Positions 16,824-25,511 are shown, counted from the first letter of the stretch. The stretch is DNA of 37,428 nt from Chitinispirillaceae bacterium (GCA_016930275.1 JAFGHA010000041.1:1-37428); one strand, 5' to 3'. Made by a program: numbers and translations. The notes: generated from the sequence alone by a model not told the origin.

Positions 16824-16864
16824 ATTTGTATGCCGATACCCGATACACTGGAGTATATAACGGT

Positions 16865-18385
16865 ATGAGTAGTGACGGTTACCTTTTAGGATACGATATC
16901 GGCAGTTCATCGGTTAAAGCTTCGGTAATAGAGATTGCCACGGGGAAAATAGCGGGAAGCGCGACCTCACCCGACAATATCGAACTCGAAATGATTGCGC
17001 AGCAACCGGGATGGGCGGAACAACACCCTGACACCTGGTGGGAACATGTTCAGAAAGCGACCGCACAAATCCGTGCCACTTCACCAATCAATTTCTCGGA
17101 TATCAAAGCAATCGGCATATCTTACCAGATGCATGGTCTGGTAATACTCGATAAAAATTTCAAACCGCTCGCCCCTTCTATAATATGGTGCGACAGTCGG
17201 GCTGTCGGAGTTGGTCAGAAAGCGCTCGAGGCAATCGGTGAAGAAAAATGTCTGAGCCATCTGCTTAACCCGCCGGGTAATTTCACTGCATCCAAACTTA
17301 AATGGGTTCAGGAAAATCGCAGTGATCTGTATAAATCGGTACATCTCTTCATGCTCCCGGGCGACTACATCGCCCTCAGGCTTACCGGAGAACCGACCAC
17401 AACAGCGTCGGGACTTTCCGAAGGGATTCTCTGGGATTTTAAAAACAATACCCGTGCCGATTTTCTGCTTGAACACTACGGCATTGATCCGTCGCTTGTT
17501 CCGGAAGTCAAACCGACGTTCAGTATTCAGGGAACGCTGACGGCCGAAGCCGCTTCCCTGCTCGGTCTCGAAAAGGGAATTCCCGTCTCCTACCGTGCCG
17601 GCGATCAGCCCAACAACGCACTGTCGCTCAATGTGCTCAAACCGGGAGAAATCGCCGCCACCGCAGGTACTTCAGGGGTGGTATACGGGGTTACCGATCA
17701 GACTTCCTTCGATGCGCAGGGTCGGGTCAACACCTTCCTCCACGTCAACAATACCGACGACGCCCACCGTCTGGGTATTCTGCTCTGTGTCAACGGAACC
17801 GGTATTCTCAACCGCTGGTTGAAAAACCTGCTCGGCAGCTGGAGCGATGCGCCGATTTCATACAAACAAATGGATAGTGAAGCTGAAATCGCTCCGGCCG
17901 GATGTGACGGTCTGCGAATTCTTCCCTACGGCAACGGTGCGGAACGAACCTTGGGAAACAGGTCCATCGGTGCCTCGATGCACGGCATTGATCTAACGAG
18001 GCACACCCGTGCCCATATGCTTCGGGCCGCGCAGGAAGGAATCATTTTCGCCTTGATGAACGGTATCGATATCATGCAATCACTCGGTCTTAAAAACAGC
18101 GTCATCCGAGCAGGCGATGCGAATATGTTCAAAAGCCGTCTTTTCGCACAGGTCTTCGCGACGATCGCCGACAGCGCCGTGGAATTATACAACACCGACG
18201 GAGCGCAGGGAGCCGCACGTGGCGCGGGAGTAGGTGCGGGTATCTATAAAAGTCTTGATGACGCCTTCGCAAATCTTTCCGTTGTCCGGCGTATCGAACC
18301 GGATCCTGATGTTAAAACCGCCTATACCGATGCCTATGCGAACTGGCTTTCAATATGTCGTAATCAAATGAATCAGGCGACATAA
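16865..18385 (+). CDS. xylB: xylulokinase
   Basis: 506 residues from the ATG at 16865 (GGAG 11 bases upstream; the frame is open from a TTG at 16826, which lies over the candidate operator). FGGY-family sugar kinase: YDIGSSSVKASVIEI at the N-terminus (phosphate-1 motif, D11), ISYQMHGLV (M89-H90, the xylulokinase-type substrate loop), IIWCDSRA, then YRAGDQPNNAL with the catalytic base D247 and ATAGTSGVVYG. Further on are FALMNGIDIM, IRAGDANMFKSRLFAQVFA and DGAQGAARGAGVGAG. It phosphorylates D-xylulose to xylulose 5-phosphate in the cytoplasm, after the isomerase encoded next. The order xylB-xylA in one operon, divergent from a sugar-sensing regulator, supports the assignment. Confidence 0.93.
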   Translation: MSSDGYLLGYDIGSSSVKASVIEIATGKIAGSATSPDNIELEMIAQQPGWAEQHPDTWWEHVQKATAQIRATSPINFSDIKAIGISYQMHGLVILDKNFKPLAPSIIWCDSRAVGVGQKALEAIGEEKCLSHLLNPPGNFTASKLKWVQENRSDLYKSVHLFMLPGDYIALRLTGEPTTTASGLSEGILWDFKNNTRADFLLEHYGIDPSLVPEVKPTFSIQGTLTAEAASLLGLEKGIPVSYRAGDQPNNALSLNVLKPGEIAATAGTSGVVYGVTDQTSFDAQGRVNTFLHVNNTDDAHRLGILLCVNGTGILNRWLKNLLGSWSDAPISYKQMDSEAEIAPAGCDGLRILPYGNGAERTLGNRSIGASMHGIDLTRHTRAHMLRAAQEGIIFALMNGIDIMQSLGLKNSVIRAGDANMFKSRLFAQVFATIADSAVELYNTDGAQGAARGAGVGAGIYKSLDDAFANLSVVRRIEPDPDVKTAYTDAYANWLSICRNQMNQAT

Positions 18386-18448
18386 CCGTCTGTATAAGAA
18401 TTCAGATAACTATTTTCAAATTAATACGCCGAAAAGGAGAAGTATATA

Positions 18449-19582
18449 ATGGCACCGAATAAATCTCTGCACAGTATCTGTCGCTGGACCTTCAATGCTG
18501 GTAAAGGTGGTTTTGTTCCGGGTAACATCCGTGAACCCTGGAATGGAGCGAATCTTGGTACTGTCGGAACCGTCGAACTGATTAAAGATAAAATCGCACC
18601 CCGTATGCCCGACAACGTTAAGCTCGGCTACGAAGTTCATTATAACAGTGAAATTGATGAATCGATCGCCGTGGAATTCGCCGATGCGCTCGTCGATGCG
18701 AAAATCGCGCTCGCGATGATCACCCCTGGAGCCCATTCACATTTTGCCTATGGTGGTGTCGCTTCACTCGATTCCAAAGAAGTCGCGGCAGCCCGTGAAC
18801 TCGGCACGAAAACCGTTGACCTCGCCTACGGACCGCTGAAAAAAGCCTGGGATAAAGACACCCCTCCCACATTCGTTCTCTGGAACGGGTCATACGGCTA
18901 CGACCTCGCTTCGGTCGGTGTTCGCGCCATGTACCAGACCCTCAAGGAAAGCATCGCGGATCTCTGCAAATACGAAGAAAAAGCGGGCGGAGAACTATAT
19001 ATGGGTATTGAACCGAAACCCAATGAAGGACATCCGGCCATGCTGCTCCCCACTGTCGCAAGCGCACTTATTTTCTGGCAGAAACTTGAAGAGGAATTCG
19101 GTGTTACCCGTGCCAAAAAAGGTGTCAACAAGGAATTCGGCCATTCGGAAATGATCGGTCTCGATCTGGTCAATGACACCATCGAAGAACTCGACAATAA
19201 CTCGATGGTGCATATGCACCTCAACAGCCAGGGATACAACGATGGTATCATTCTCGGCGGTCCCGGCAAATACGACATCGATCACGGAACCCGGGTTAAC
19301 GGGATGAATGTGGCGGTTGCCGGCCTTATCAATGCCGCAGGCTTCGCCCGCTGGAAAGGTCACGATATGCAGCCGCGTGCCTATGACAACGTCGATCAGG
19401 CAATCGATCGTGTCGTCCGCAGCGTTCTGTCATGGGAAGCTTGTGATACGGCGGCACGTAATCTCGATGAAAAAACGCTTATGCAGCATCTGGTCAATCG
19501 TGAAACTGCAAAAGCTGAAGATATGATGCGTGCGGCGGTTGTCGATGCACAGAAGACCTTCGACCGGCTGTACGCTTCCTGA
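18449..19582 (+). CDS. xylA: xylose isomerase, divergent class I-like
   Basis: 377 residues; AAAGGAGA lies 9 bases before the ATG. A (beta/alpha)8 isomerase related to the shorter, actinobacterial-type (class I) xylose isomerases: ITPGAHSHFAYGGVASLD, VLWNGSYGYD, GIEPKPNEGHP (E188, K190), VNKEFGHSEMIGLD and HMHLNSQG. The usual FHDxD active-site motif is replaced by VHYNSE: His64 stays but the paired Asp position is Ser67. The class I metal ligand in HIDLNGQ appears as His in HMHLNSQ. Linkage to xylB argues that it isomerises xylose to xylulose, yet the substitutions mean a related aldose is possible. The tandem hairpins after it end the operon. Confidence 0.82.
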   Translation: MAPNKSLHSICRWTFNAGKGGFVPGNIREPWNGANLGTVGTVELIKDKIAPRMPDNVKLGYEVHYNSEIDESIAVEFADALVDAKIALAMITPGAHSHFAYGGVASLDSKEVAAARELGTKTVDLAYGPLKKAWDKDTPPTFVLWNGSYGYDLASVGVRAMYQTLKESIADLCKYEEKAGGELYMGIEPKPNEGHPAMLLPTVASALIFWQKLEEEFGVTRAKKGVNKEFGHSEMIGLDLVNDTIEELDNNSMVHMHLNSQGYNDGIILGGPGKYDIDHGTRVNGMNVAVAGLINAAGFARWKGHDMQPRAYDNVDQAIDRVVRSVLSWEACDTAARNLDEKTLMQHLVNRETAKAEDMMRAAVVDAQKTFDRLYAS

Positions 19583-19607
19583 CCCAGACGTACTGCAGTC
19601 ATAAAGT

Positions 19608-19642
19608 CATTCGTTACTACTGAAGGGGAGTAGTAACGAATG
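19608..19642 (+). terminator. first of two tandem hairpins after xylA
   Basis: Perfect 14-bp stem CATTCGTTACTACT / AGTAGTAACGAATG with a 7-base loop, 25 bases after the xylA stop. There is no T-run, so it is not an intrinsic terminator alone. It probably protects the mRNA 3' end or acts with the next hairpin. Confidence 0.6.
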
Positions 19643-19646
19643 CATC

Positions 19647-19685
19647 AAAACCTACTTTCTGTTGCAGAAAGTAGGTTTTCTTTTT
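19647..19685 (+). terminator. strong intrinsic terminator of the xyl operon
   Basis: Perfect 15-bp stem AAAACCTACTTTCTG (19647-19661) / CAGAAAGTAGGTTTT (19665-19679) with a 3-base loop, followed by CTTTTT. Five bases separate it from the preceding hairpin. Confidence 0.92.
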
Positions 19686-19791
19686 CCCCGGATCCCCAAG
19701 AAAATCAACGTGATACTCCTTTATCTGATATTCTTTATTTCCATTTCGATTCCTCGTGGTGATGAGATTTTTTTTCCGCATAAATTGATTC

Positions 19792-19894
19792 CCGACAGCT
19801 GACCGGTACCCCGCCACCGGATGGTATCTGTCGGCCGAAAACGACCAAACTGCCGTTAGGGCGGCAGGGTAATAATCACCGGGAGAGCCGGTGA
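19792..19894 (+). ncRNA. structured intergenic element, possible leader RNA (class not recognised)
   Basis: Three helices lie in ~100 bases. First, CCGACAG (19792-19798) pairs with CTGTCGG (19828-19834), enclosing CCGGT/ACCGG (19803-19807 with 19816-19820). Second, CTGCCG-TTAGGG-CGGCAG (19850-19867). Third, TCACCGG-GAGAG-CCGGTGA (19876-19894). The joining segment CGAAAACGACCAAA is unpaired and A-rich. The layout resembles a riboswitch or sRNA aptamer, and CAAAC-stem-GGG vaguely recalls GEMM (c-di-GMP-I), but the conserved GEMM core after GGG is absent. A candidate promoter lies downstream at 19978, so the element may not be in the leader of the gene at 20065. Confidence 0.35.
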
Positions 19895-19977
19895 ACCGGA
19901 TGCATTGTGAAAGGCACTGAATTGTATAGGAATAGAAAGTGTGGCAGGAATTATATTTCTTGTCAGGATATTAGAAT

Positions 19978-20005
19978 TTGCTTTCTGTTTCACAGCTATT
20001 ATAGT
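19978..20005 (+). promoter_or_regulatory. candidate sigma-70 promoter for the gene at 20065
   Basis: TTGCTT (19978-19983), a 16-base spacer, and TATAGT (20000-20005). It is 60 bases before the start codon and 45 before AGGAGG. Confidence 0.45.
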
Positions 20006-20064
20006 ATTAATAGATTCGACGCCACCCGAATTGTACCGCGACTCCTTTTCAGGAGGTAGAGTTT

Positions 20065-20817
20065 ATGTCTGTTTATCTCAAAGTTGTTCCAGCGGTAATG
20101 CTGGAACCGGACATTTTACTTGACTTGGGGAACAAAATAACCTCACTGGTGCGGGAATCGCTCATTCTTGACAGGCGCATGGAGGAAATCTGCGCTTCGA
20201 TCGAACGAGAGGGACGCACACTTGAAAAAATAATCAGCCGTAACAGCGACTTCGTTTCCACCGGAGAAATCGAGGAAGCCGCAATAGCGTGTGAAAAATC
20301 GTGTTCGCTTCTGAAGGCCGCCGTCCAGCTGCATTTCCTCCAGCAGAATCCGGAACATTCCGAAGCCGTGCGTCTGCTTCATACTATTTTTGAAAAACCA
20401 GCGAAGATATCCAATAAAACCGTCTATTCGCTTTCACGTGAGCGAATCAGAGATATTATTGATCACCTGGATACCCTCGAGGCCGGGGAGGCGCTTTCAT
20501 TACTGCACCTTGATGACTTTTTTGAGGATTTGAAAATACGGTTTGATCGTTTTGAGCTGATCCTTTTTCAGAACGAAACCTCTGCACCACCCGACAACAT
20601 TCCCACGTTGCGCTCCTCGATCGCACTCTACGGTATGCTCCTTGATACACTGATCGCCAATGTGCGCTTCGAGAATTACCAGTTACTCCATCGAGTGCAG
20701 AGTATCCTCTCGAGAATCGAGACGATTCTTTCCGGCGCAGTTACCCGCTCTGTTGAACGACAGCGGCAGCGGGATCTGGTGTCCGTCGCAGAAACCGGAT
20801 CCGCATTTGCGGCCTGA
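20065..20817 (+). CDS. conserved-looking helical protein of unknown function
   Basis: 250 residues, with AGGAGG eight bases before the ATG, so it is surely translated. It is almost entirely helical with no signal peptide or membrane segment: LGNKITSLVRESLILDRRME, RIRDIIDHLDTLEAGEALSL, LLHRVQSILSRIETILSGAV. The leucine-heptad pattern suggests a coiled-coil or helical-bundle cytoplasmic protein. I recognise no catalytic motif and no named family. It is monocistronic, since the next gene is on the other strand, and it follows the structured element at 19792-19894. Confidence 0.65.
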   Translation: MSVYLKVVPAVMLEPDILLDLGNKITSLVRESLILDRRMEEICASIEREGRTLEKIISRNSDFVSTGEIEEAAIACEKSCSLLKAAVQLHFLQQNPEHSEAVRLLHTIFEKPAKISNKTVYSLSRERIRDIIDHLDTLEAGEALSLLHLDDFFEDLKIRFDRFELILFQNETSAPPDNIPTLRSSIALYGMLLDTLIANVRFENYQLLHRVQSILSRIETILSGAVTRSVERQRQRDLVSVAETGSAFAA

Positions 20818-20872
20818 AAAACCTCCCGGAAATTATTTTCGGGTGTGCCTGGAACCCTGCAGGCAACTGAAA

Positions 20873-21163
20873 TCAGTCCCAATCCAATGGCGAATGAAAG
20901 GGTTGTTCATCATCTCCGGCGGTCTCGGTTGATTCACGGGCGACTTTGAATTTCATTTCGATTTCCGCTTTTCTTTTCGCCTCATCCTCCTTGGCTTTCT
21001 TCATTTTATCATCCCAAGCGGTACCTTTCTGACGCGACTTCAGGAAATCATCAAAATTGGCCTTCTGCTGATCTGCTGATTTGTGATCGACAACCTTTCC
21101 ACTGGCAGGATCAATCCAGAGTGTACCTTTGCATAGTGGACACTTTATCTCGAAAAGACTCAT
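20873..21163 (-). CDS. small CxxC (half zinc-ribbon) coiled-coil protein
   Basis: 96 residues from the ATG at 21163-21161, chosen because GGAG sits six bases upstream and the conserved-looking part begins there; the frame is open 23 codons earlier. The N-terminus is FEIKCPLCKGTLWIDPASGK, with C8 and C11 forming one half of a zinc knuckle. A dimer would be needed to complete a four-Cys site. The rest is a charged helix (AWDDKMKKAKEDEAKRKAEI) and an acidic tail. It is convergent with the helical protein before it and divergent from the PEGA gene at 21260. Function unknown. Confidence 0.65.
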   Translation of the reverse strand: MSLFEIKCPLCKGTLWIDPASGKVVDHKSADQQKANFDDFLKSRQKGTAWDDKMKKAKEDEAKRKAEIEMKFKVARESTETAGDDEQPFHSPLDWD

Positions 21164-21259
21164 AACAGCTCCATGGAAAAAATGATGATAATCGGTATAG
21201 TTACCCCAAATTCCACGTAAAAAATACATCACGAGTGTTTTAAATATATTTTATTGAAT

Positions 21260-22174
21260 ATGAAAACACCTGCAGCACGCCCCTCAGCTGTCTTTTTTCT
21301 TTTCATTTTGTCTATAGCGGCAACGCCTCTGGCGCGCCCCGCCGTTTCCGGAGAAATTGCCACCCTCATCGGTATTAAAAGATTCACTATCGCCAGTCCC
21401 GCCATGGATTATTATCAGTCCCTGGATGTGCTGCTGTACCAGCGTTTGAATTTTGAAATACTGCCGCATGGCGTCACACCGTTCCTGATACAAGACACGG
21501 TTCCTCAGGAGTGTATCGCAATAGCAACCGGATCCATCGACATCGTCGACAGCCTCCCCATTCTGACATTCACCATTACGGGGCTCGATGAAAACACCCC
21601 TGAGGAAGAATCAAAAAAAATTTCTCTGAACAATCAACCGGTAGATGCTGTTGTCGATGTCATGACACTGAAAATGCGGAATTTTCTGGAAGGCAACATC
21701 TCCGGAAAAGTGAACATTACTTCGAAGCCCAAGGATTGCTCCATCTTCCTGAACGGTATTCGTATCGGTGCTACCCCCGCTGAGCTCACACTGAAACAGG
21801 GCAAATATGCCCTTCGATTGCAGCGGGACTACTTTCTGCCCTTCAAGGACAGTATAATGATATCCCCCGGAAGGGAAACAATAGTCAAAGCCGACCTCCA
21901 GTTCGAGGGACACCGTCTTCAGCCGTGGATTATTTCGGGAACCGTTCTGGCGATCGCCACACTCGCATTCCAGATAGCGGAAACCTATTATCAATCAGCA
22001 TATCTTTCACTTACCCCCGAGGAAGGTGATCTGTTTGATCCGTATTTCAACCGATACAAAACCGCCAATATCCTGAAAATCACCTTTCTGATTCCGACTA
22101 TTACCGCCGGTACGATATCCATCTCGAATTTTTTAGAGAACAGATCACTAAAAAAACGCCTGTTCAACGAATAA
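21260..22174 (+). CDS. PEGA-domain envelope protein
   Basis: 304 residues from the ATG at 21260 (the frame opens two codons earlier at a TTG). A signal peptide or anchor (about 9-25) is followed by a ~120-residue beta-rich region. A PEGA domain occupies roughly 151-213: SGKVNITSKPKDCSIFLNGI, then IGATPAELTLKQGKYALRL. Two hydrophobic segments follow (IISGTVLAIATLAFQIA near 222-240, ILKITFLIPTITAGTISI near 270-290), so it is probably anchored in the inner membrane with PEGA outside. PEGA domains are surface or envelope modules, often with TPR proteins, as here with the gene at 22280. Confidence 0.75.
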   Translation: MKTPAARPSAVFFLFILSIAATPLARPAVSGEIATLIGIKRFTIASPAMDYYQSLDVLLYQRLNFEILPHGVTPFLIQDTVPQECIAIATGSIDIVDSLPILTFTITGLDENTPEEESKKISLNNQPVDAVVDVMTLKMRNFLEGNISGKVNITSKPKDCSIFLNGIRIGATPAELTLKQGKYALRLQRDYFLPFKDSIMISPGRETIVKADLQFEGHRLQPWIISGTVLAIATLAFQIAETYYQSAYLSLTPEEGDLFDPYFNRYKTANILKITFLIPTITAGTISISNFLENRSLKKRLFNE

Positions 22175-22279
22175 TCCTTTGATTCAGACAATAAAATGAA
22201 CATTGCATTATTTAGACAACAACAAATTGTAGAGAATGGATTCTGATTTTCGTGTTTTACCGGAATATATCAGGACAAT

Positions 22280-24190
22280 ATGAATTGCCGAAAATTTCGT
22301 AAAAACAGTTACTTTTTTTTTAACGCCGATTCGGATCAATCGATCTCACGGGATTTTTCCGGTCACCTAGACCGATGCCCTGAGTGCAGAACGGATAATC
22401 AGCGTCAGAAAAAACTGGTACAACTTCTGCAATCAGTCCCGGTACCACCGGTTTCCGATGACGAATGGCAGCAGATACACGATAACGTACTGGCTTCCGT
22501 ACAGGTCCTGCCAAAACAAAAAAATCTGGTTCCCTTTCCGATCAGCACTGCAAGTGTATTCACCGGAAGTGCTGCGCGGGCTGTTGCCGCTCTGGTACTC
22601 TGCACGGTGACGGTTCTGGGCATTGTAATGCTTTACCGGTCAAAAGCCGCACCGGCGTACCCGACGATACAGACAGCGGCCGACCAGCAGTCCGGCACTT
22701 CCGGCGACGCGTTGGCTGCGGTTCTTAATACATCGACATCACCGAAAAAACGAATTCTGTACCCGGGCAATACGGTTTCCACCGATGCTGCCTCATCGTT
22801 ACGGATCAGTCTTGACAAAAAGAGTACGATTCATCTGGAAAAAAACTCCCGTCTCAAGGTAACACAGTTTACCCGCGAAAAATCCGTCTACTCACTCGAA
22901 CAGGGGCAACTGGCTGCCAGTATCAGTAAAAGGAAACCGGGACAGCTTCTGCGCATCGAAACCCCGAATGCATTCTGTGAAGTTATCGGTACCCGTTTCA
23001 ATGTTACCACCGATCATGATACCTACCTTAAACGACATATCACCACACTCACGGTTGAAGAGGGAACCGTCCGGTTCGGAACAGCCGAAAAATCGATAGC
23101 GGTTCGGGCCGGCAATGCGATCGCACTCATCGGAGACAGTCTCGGTACGATATTCACCAGTGATGATCCCGAATTCCGGCACCTGCTTGAAAAAACCGGT
23201 GAGGGGCCGTTGAACGTCGTCTCCACCCCTCCCGGAGCCCGTTTGTTCATCGACGGTAATGAAACGGGGAGAACTCCGTATTCCGGTCTGCAGCCTTTCG
23301 GAAACCATACTGTTTCATGTATTATGGAGGGATATACCCCCTGGAACGACACCTGTACCATTGCCGGTCATTCCGGATTACAACTCGAAATTCACCTCAG
23401 CTCGACGACCGGAAGTCCGGAAATTCCGGCTGACCGGAAAACTGTCGAACCGCAGGGGAAGTACTCTTCACTGCTTGCTACCGCGCATGGACTTTTGCTT
23501 GACGGAAAATATAAAGAAGCGCTCCGCCTGTTGGCTCCGGTGGCGGAAAACGGCAAGGTGCCCCCTGTTGAAAGAGCCGCGGCAATCAGTAAAATGAGCC
23601 TGTGTTACCGGCATTCGGGCGATTATACAACAGCTGCGGAAATGCTCACACGCATTATCGACGGCGATTTTCCCGACGCGCAACGGAGTAACGCGCTTTT
23701 TGAACGGGCATCCATCTATATGAATAACCTCAAAAAGACTGAATATGCACTCGCCGATTATCACCGGTACACAAAACAGTATGGCGACGGAATCTGGAGC
23801 AATGAAGCAACGTATTCCATCGCCGAGCTTGCCTTCGGCAAGGGAGCGTACGACGAAGCGAGGAATGCGTATCAGCGGCTCTGTGAATCGCCGCGACAAA
23901 GCAACGCCATCTACGAAAAATCCCTCTATTCACTCGGCTTTATTTATGCGAATTACCTTTCCGACTACAGTCGTGCAATCAACCTTTTCAACCGCCTGCA
24001 ACTCGAATTTCCCGACAGCCGCTTTCTTGAGGATGCACTCTTCTGGTCGGCGGAATGCTGTATGCGGGACGGTTTTCCCGACCGTGCGATTACCGGTTAC
24101 GGCACCTATCAGAAACGCTTTCCGAACGGTAAATGGAAAGCCGAGGTCGGTAAACGGCTGAAACAGATTGAAACCGCCGGAGTCCGGTAA
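22280..24190 (+). CDS. zinc-finger/FecR/PEGA/TPR transmembrane protein
   Basis: 636 residues. Domains in order: an anti-sigma-type zinc motif (C3 with H29xxxC33xxC36, FSGHLDRCPEC); a membrane segment at ~98-118 (ARAVAALVLCTVTVLGIVML); a FecR domain at ~155-265 (GNTVSTDAASSLRISL, STIHLEKNSRLKV, ETPNAFCEVIGTRFNVTT, LTVEEGTVRFG); a PEGA domain at ~310-370 (GPLNVVSTPPGARLFIDGNE); then tetratricopeptide repeats to the end (TAAEMLTRI, YALADYHRYTKQYGDG, AYDEARNAYQRL, SRAINLFNRLQLEFPDSRF). The N-terminus would face the cytoplasm, the rest the periplasm. FecR with a zinc anti-sigma head implies sensing across the membrane, but no sigma factor gene is adjacent. The lipoprotein at 24192 follows one base after its stop. 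Confidence 0.85.
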   Translation: MNCRKFRKNSYFFFNADSDQSISRDFSGHLDRCPECRTDNQRQKKLVQLLQSVPVPPVSDDEWQQIHDNVLASVQVLPKQKNLVPFPISTASVFTGSAARAVAALVLCTVTVLGIVMLYRSKAAPAYPTIQTAADQQSGTSGDALAAVLNTSTSPKKRILYPGNTVSTDAASSLRISLDKKSTIHLEKNSRLKVTQFTREKSVYSLEQGQLAASISKRKPGQLLRIETPNAFCEVIGTRFNVTTDHDTYLKRHITTLTVEEGTVRFGTAEKSIAVRAGNAIALIGDSLGTIFTSDDPEFRHLLEKTGEGPLNVVSTPPGARLFIDGNETGRTPYSGLQPFGNHTVSCIMEGYTPWNDTCTIAGHSGLQLEIHLSSTTGSPEIPADRKTVEPQGKYSSLLATAHGLLLDGKYKEALRLLAPVAENGKVPPVERAAAISKMSLCYRHSGDYTTAAEMLTRIIDGDFPDAQRSNALFERASIYMNNLKKTEYALADYHRYTKQYGDGIWSNEATYSIAELAFGKGAYDEARNAYQRLCESPRQSNAIYEKSLYSLGFIYANYLSDYSRAINLFNRLQLEFPDSRFLEDALFWSAECCMRDGFPDRAITGYGTYQKRFPNGKWKAEVGKRLKQIETAGVR

Positions 24191-24191
24191 C

Positions 24192-25511
24192 GTGCACCGT
24201 GTATCGGCACTGCTGGTCTTGTTTTTTCTTCTGACCTGCGCGATACGGGAAAACCCCTACGATCCGCAAAGTCCTCTTCATAATGCTCCCAATCTCTCGG
24301 TAAATCTCTTATTCGACCGTTCGCATGTTCTCGGACAACTGGGTGATTCACTGTACGCGGAAGCACCGCTGGCTGTTACCCTCGAATGCTTCGCCCATGA
24401 TTTCTATTCTTCTTCGGAAACCATTTCCGTTGATTTTTCCATCCTGCATGAAAACCGTCTGCTCACGTACCGGCATGTGAAAAAAGAGGTGCTGCGCCTG
24501 ACGGAACGGGGCACGCACAGGCTCCACTTCTCCGCACAGGCGAACAACGGAGCGGTATCGGAGAAAACCTTCACGATTTTTCTGGACACGCGCGATAAAC
24601 CCCGGTTTCTCTCGTTCAGCTGTTCCCCTGATACATTCCCGCTGGTCCCCTCCATCGGTAACAGGGAAATTTCCTCTTTTTCGATTTCGATACACGATCC
24701 GTTTTCGCTGTTGAGTCATATAGTAGTCGATTACGGAAATTTCAACTCCCGCATTCACGACAAGACGGTTTTCACCAGAAAAGACGATACCCTCTCCCTC
24801 AGCTACAGCGATTCACTGTTATACCCAGTTATTTTTTATGGAGACACCGTCATTCCCGTTACAGCCGTCCTCTTCGACAGCCTCAACAGGACTGATACTT
24901 CCACCTTCAACCTGGCATTCACTAAAAGCAAATACCGTGGTGTTGCTCCACCGCGTATCGATTCCATCTATATAGAGAACCGTCCGGATACGATTTTTGA
25001 AGATGCCCCGGTCTGCTTCAACGTCGCGGCATACGATCCTCCGGAAAATGACAGTACTCCGGCGGATACCAGCCTGGTATATTTCTGGGACGTCGGTGAT
25101 GATACCTATCTCGCCAAGAAAAACTATTGTTACACCTATTACAACCCCGGTACCTATACCGTCAAAGTGACGGTCACCGACGATTCGATGAATACCTGCA
25201 CCGACTCGATCACCATCACGGTCGCTCCGAGGTCGGTGAAGCCGAATTTCACGTATTTTCTGGTACGATACGAATCGGCAACGGCTCCCTGCACGCTGTA
25301 CGTCTCTGCAACGGCAATCAGCGCCACCGGTACCATCAGTGGATATAAAATCGAATTCAACAACAGCAATCCGCAGCTCGTTGACGTACCGCAACTTGTC
25401 GACTGGGAATATATCCTTACGCAACCCGATACCTACAATCTGTCGGTTACCGCGATCGACGAGAAAGGCAATGATTGCGACACCTCATTCACTATCGTCG
25501 TGACTGAGTAG
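24192..25511 (+). CDS. PKD-domain lipoprotein
   Basis: 439 residues starting at the GTG at 24192, one base after the previous stop, with GGAG nine bases upstream. The signal VSALLVLFFLLTC gives a lipobox Cys at 16. The mature part is all-beta Ig-like: SVDFSILHENRLL, HRLHFSAQANNGAVSEKTFT, then a clear PKD module (VYFWDVGDDTYLAKKNYCYT, then YNPGTYTVKVTVTDDS) at roughly 265-345 and a second Ig-like unit (YILTQPDTYNLSVTAIDEKG) at the end. It is translationally coupled to the FecR/PEGA/TPR gene, so it is probably its outer-membrane or periplasmic partner. Confidence 0.8.
   Translation: MHRVSALLVLFFLLTCAIRENPYDPQSPLHNAPNLSVNLLFDRSHVLGQLGDSLYAEAPLAVTLECFAHDFYSSSETISVDFSILHENRLLTYRHVKKEVLRLTERGTHRLHFSAQANNGAVSEKTFTIFLDTRDKPRFLSFSCSPDTFPLVPSIGNREISSFSISIHDPFSLLSHIVVDYGNFNSRIHDKTVFTRKDDTLSLSYSDSLLYPVIFYGDTVIPVTAVLFDSLNRTDTSTFNLAFTKSKYRGVAPPRIDSIYIENRPDTIFEDAPVCFNVAAYDPPENDSTPADTSLVYFWDVGDDTYLAKKNYCYTYYNPGTYTVKVTVTDDSMNTCTDSITITVAPRSVKPNFTYFLVRYESATAPCTLYVSATAISATGTISGYKIEFNNSNPQLVDVPQLVDWEYILTQPDTYNLSVTAIDEKGNDCDTSFTIVVTE

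Noticed and set aside
19850..19894. GEMM (c-di-GMP-I) riboswitch
   Set aside because: CAAAC-stem-GGG is present, but the conserved GGGACGCAAAGC core and tetraloop receptor are missing.
19876..19940. Group II intron tail or cobalamin riboswitch
   Set aside because: GAGAGCCGGTGAACCGG recalls both, but no reverse transcriptase, domain V or B12-box follows.
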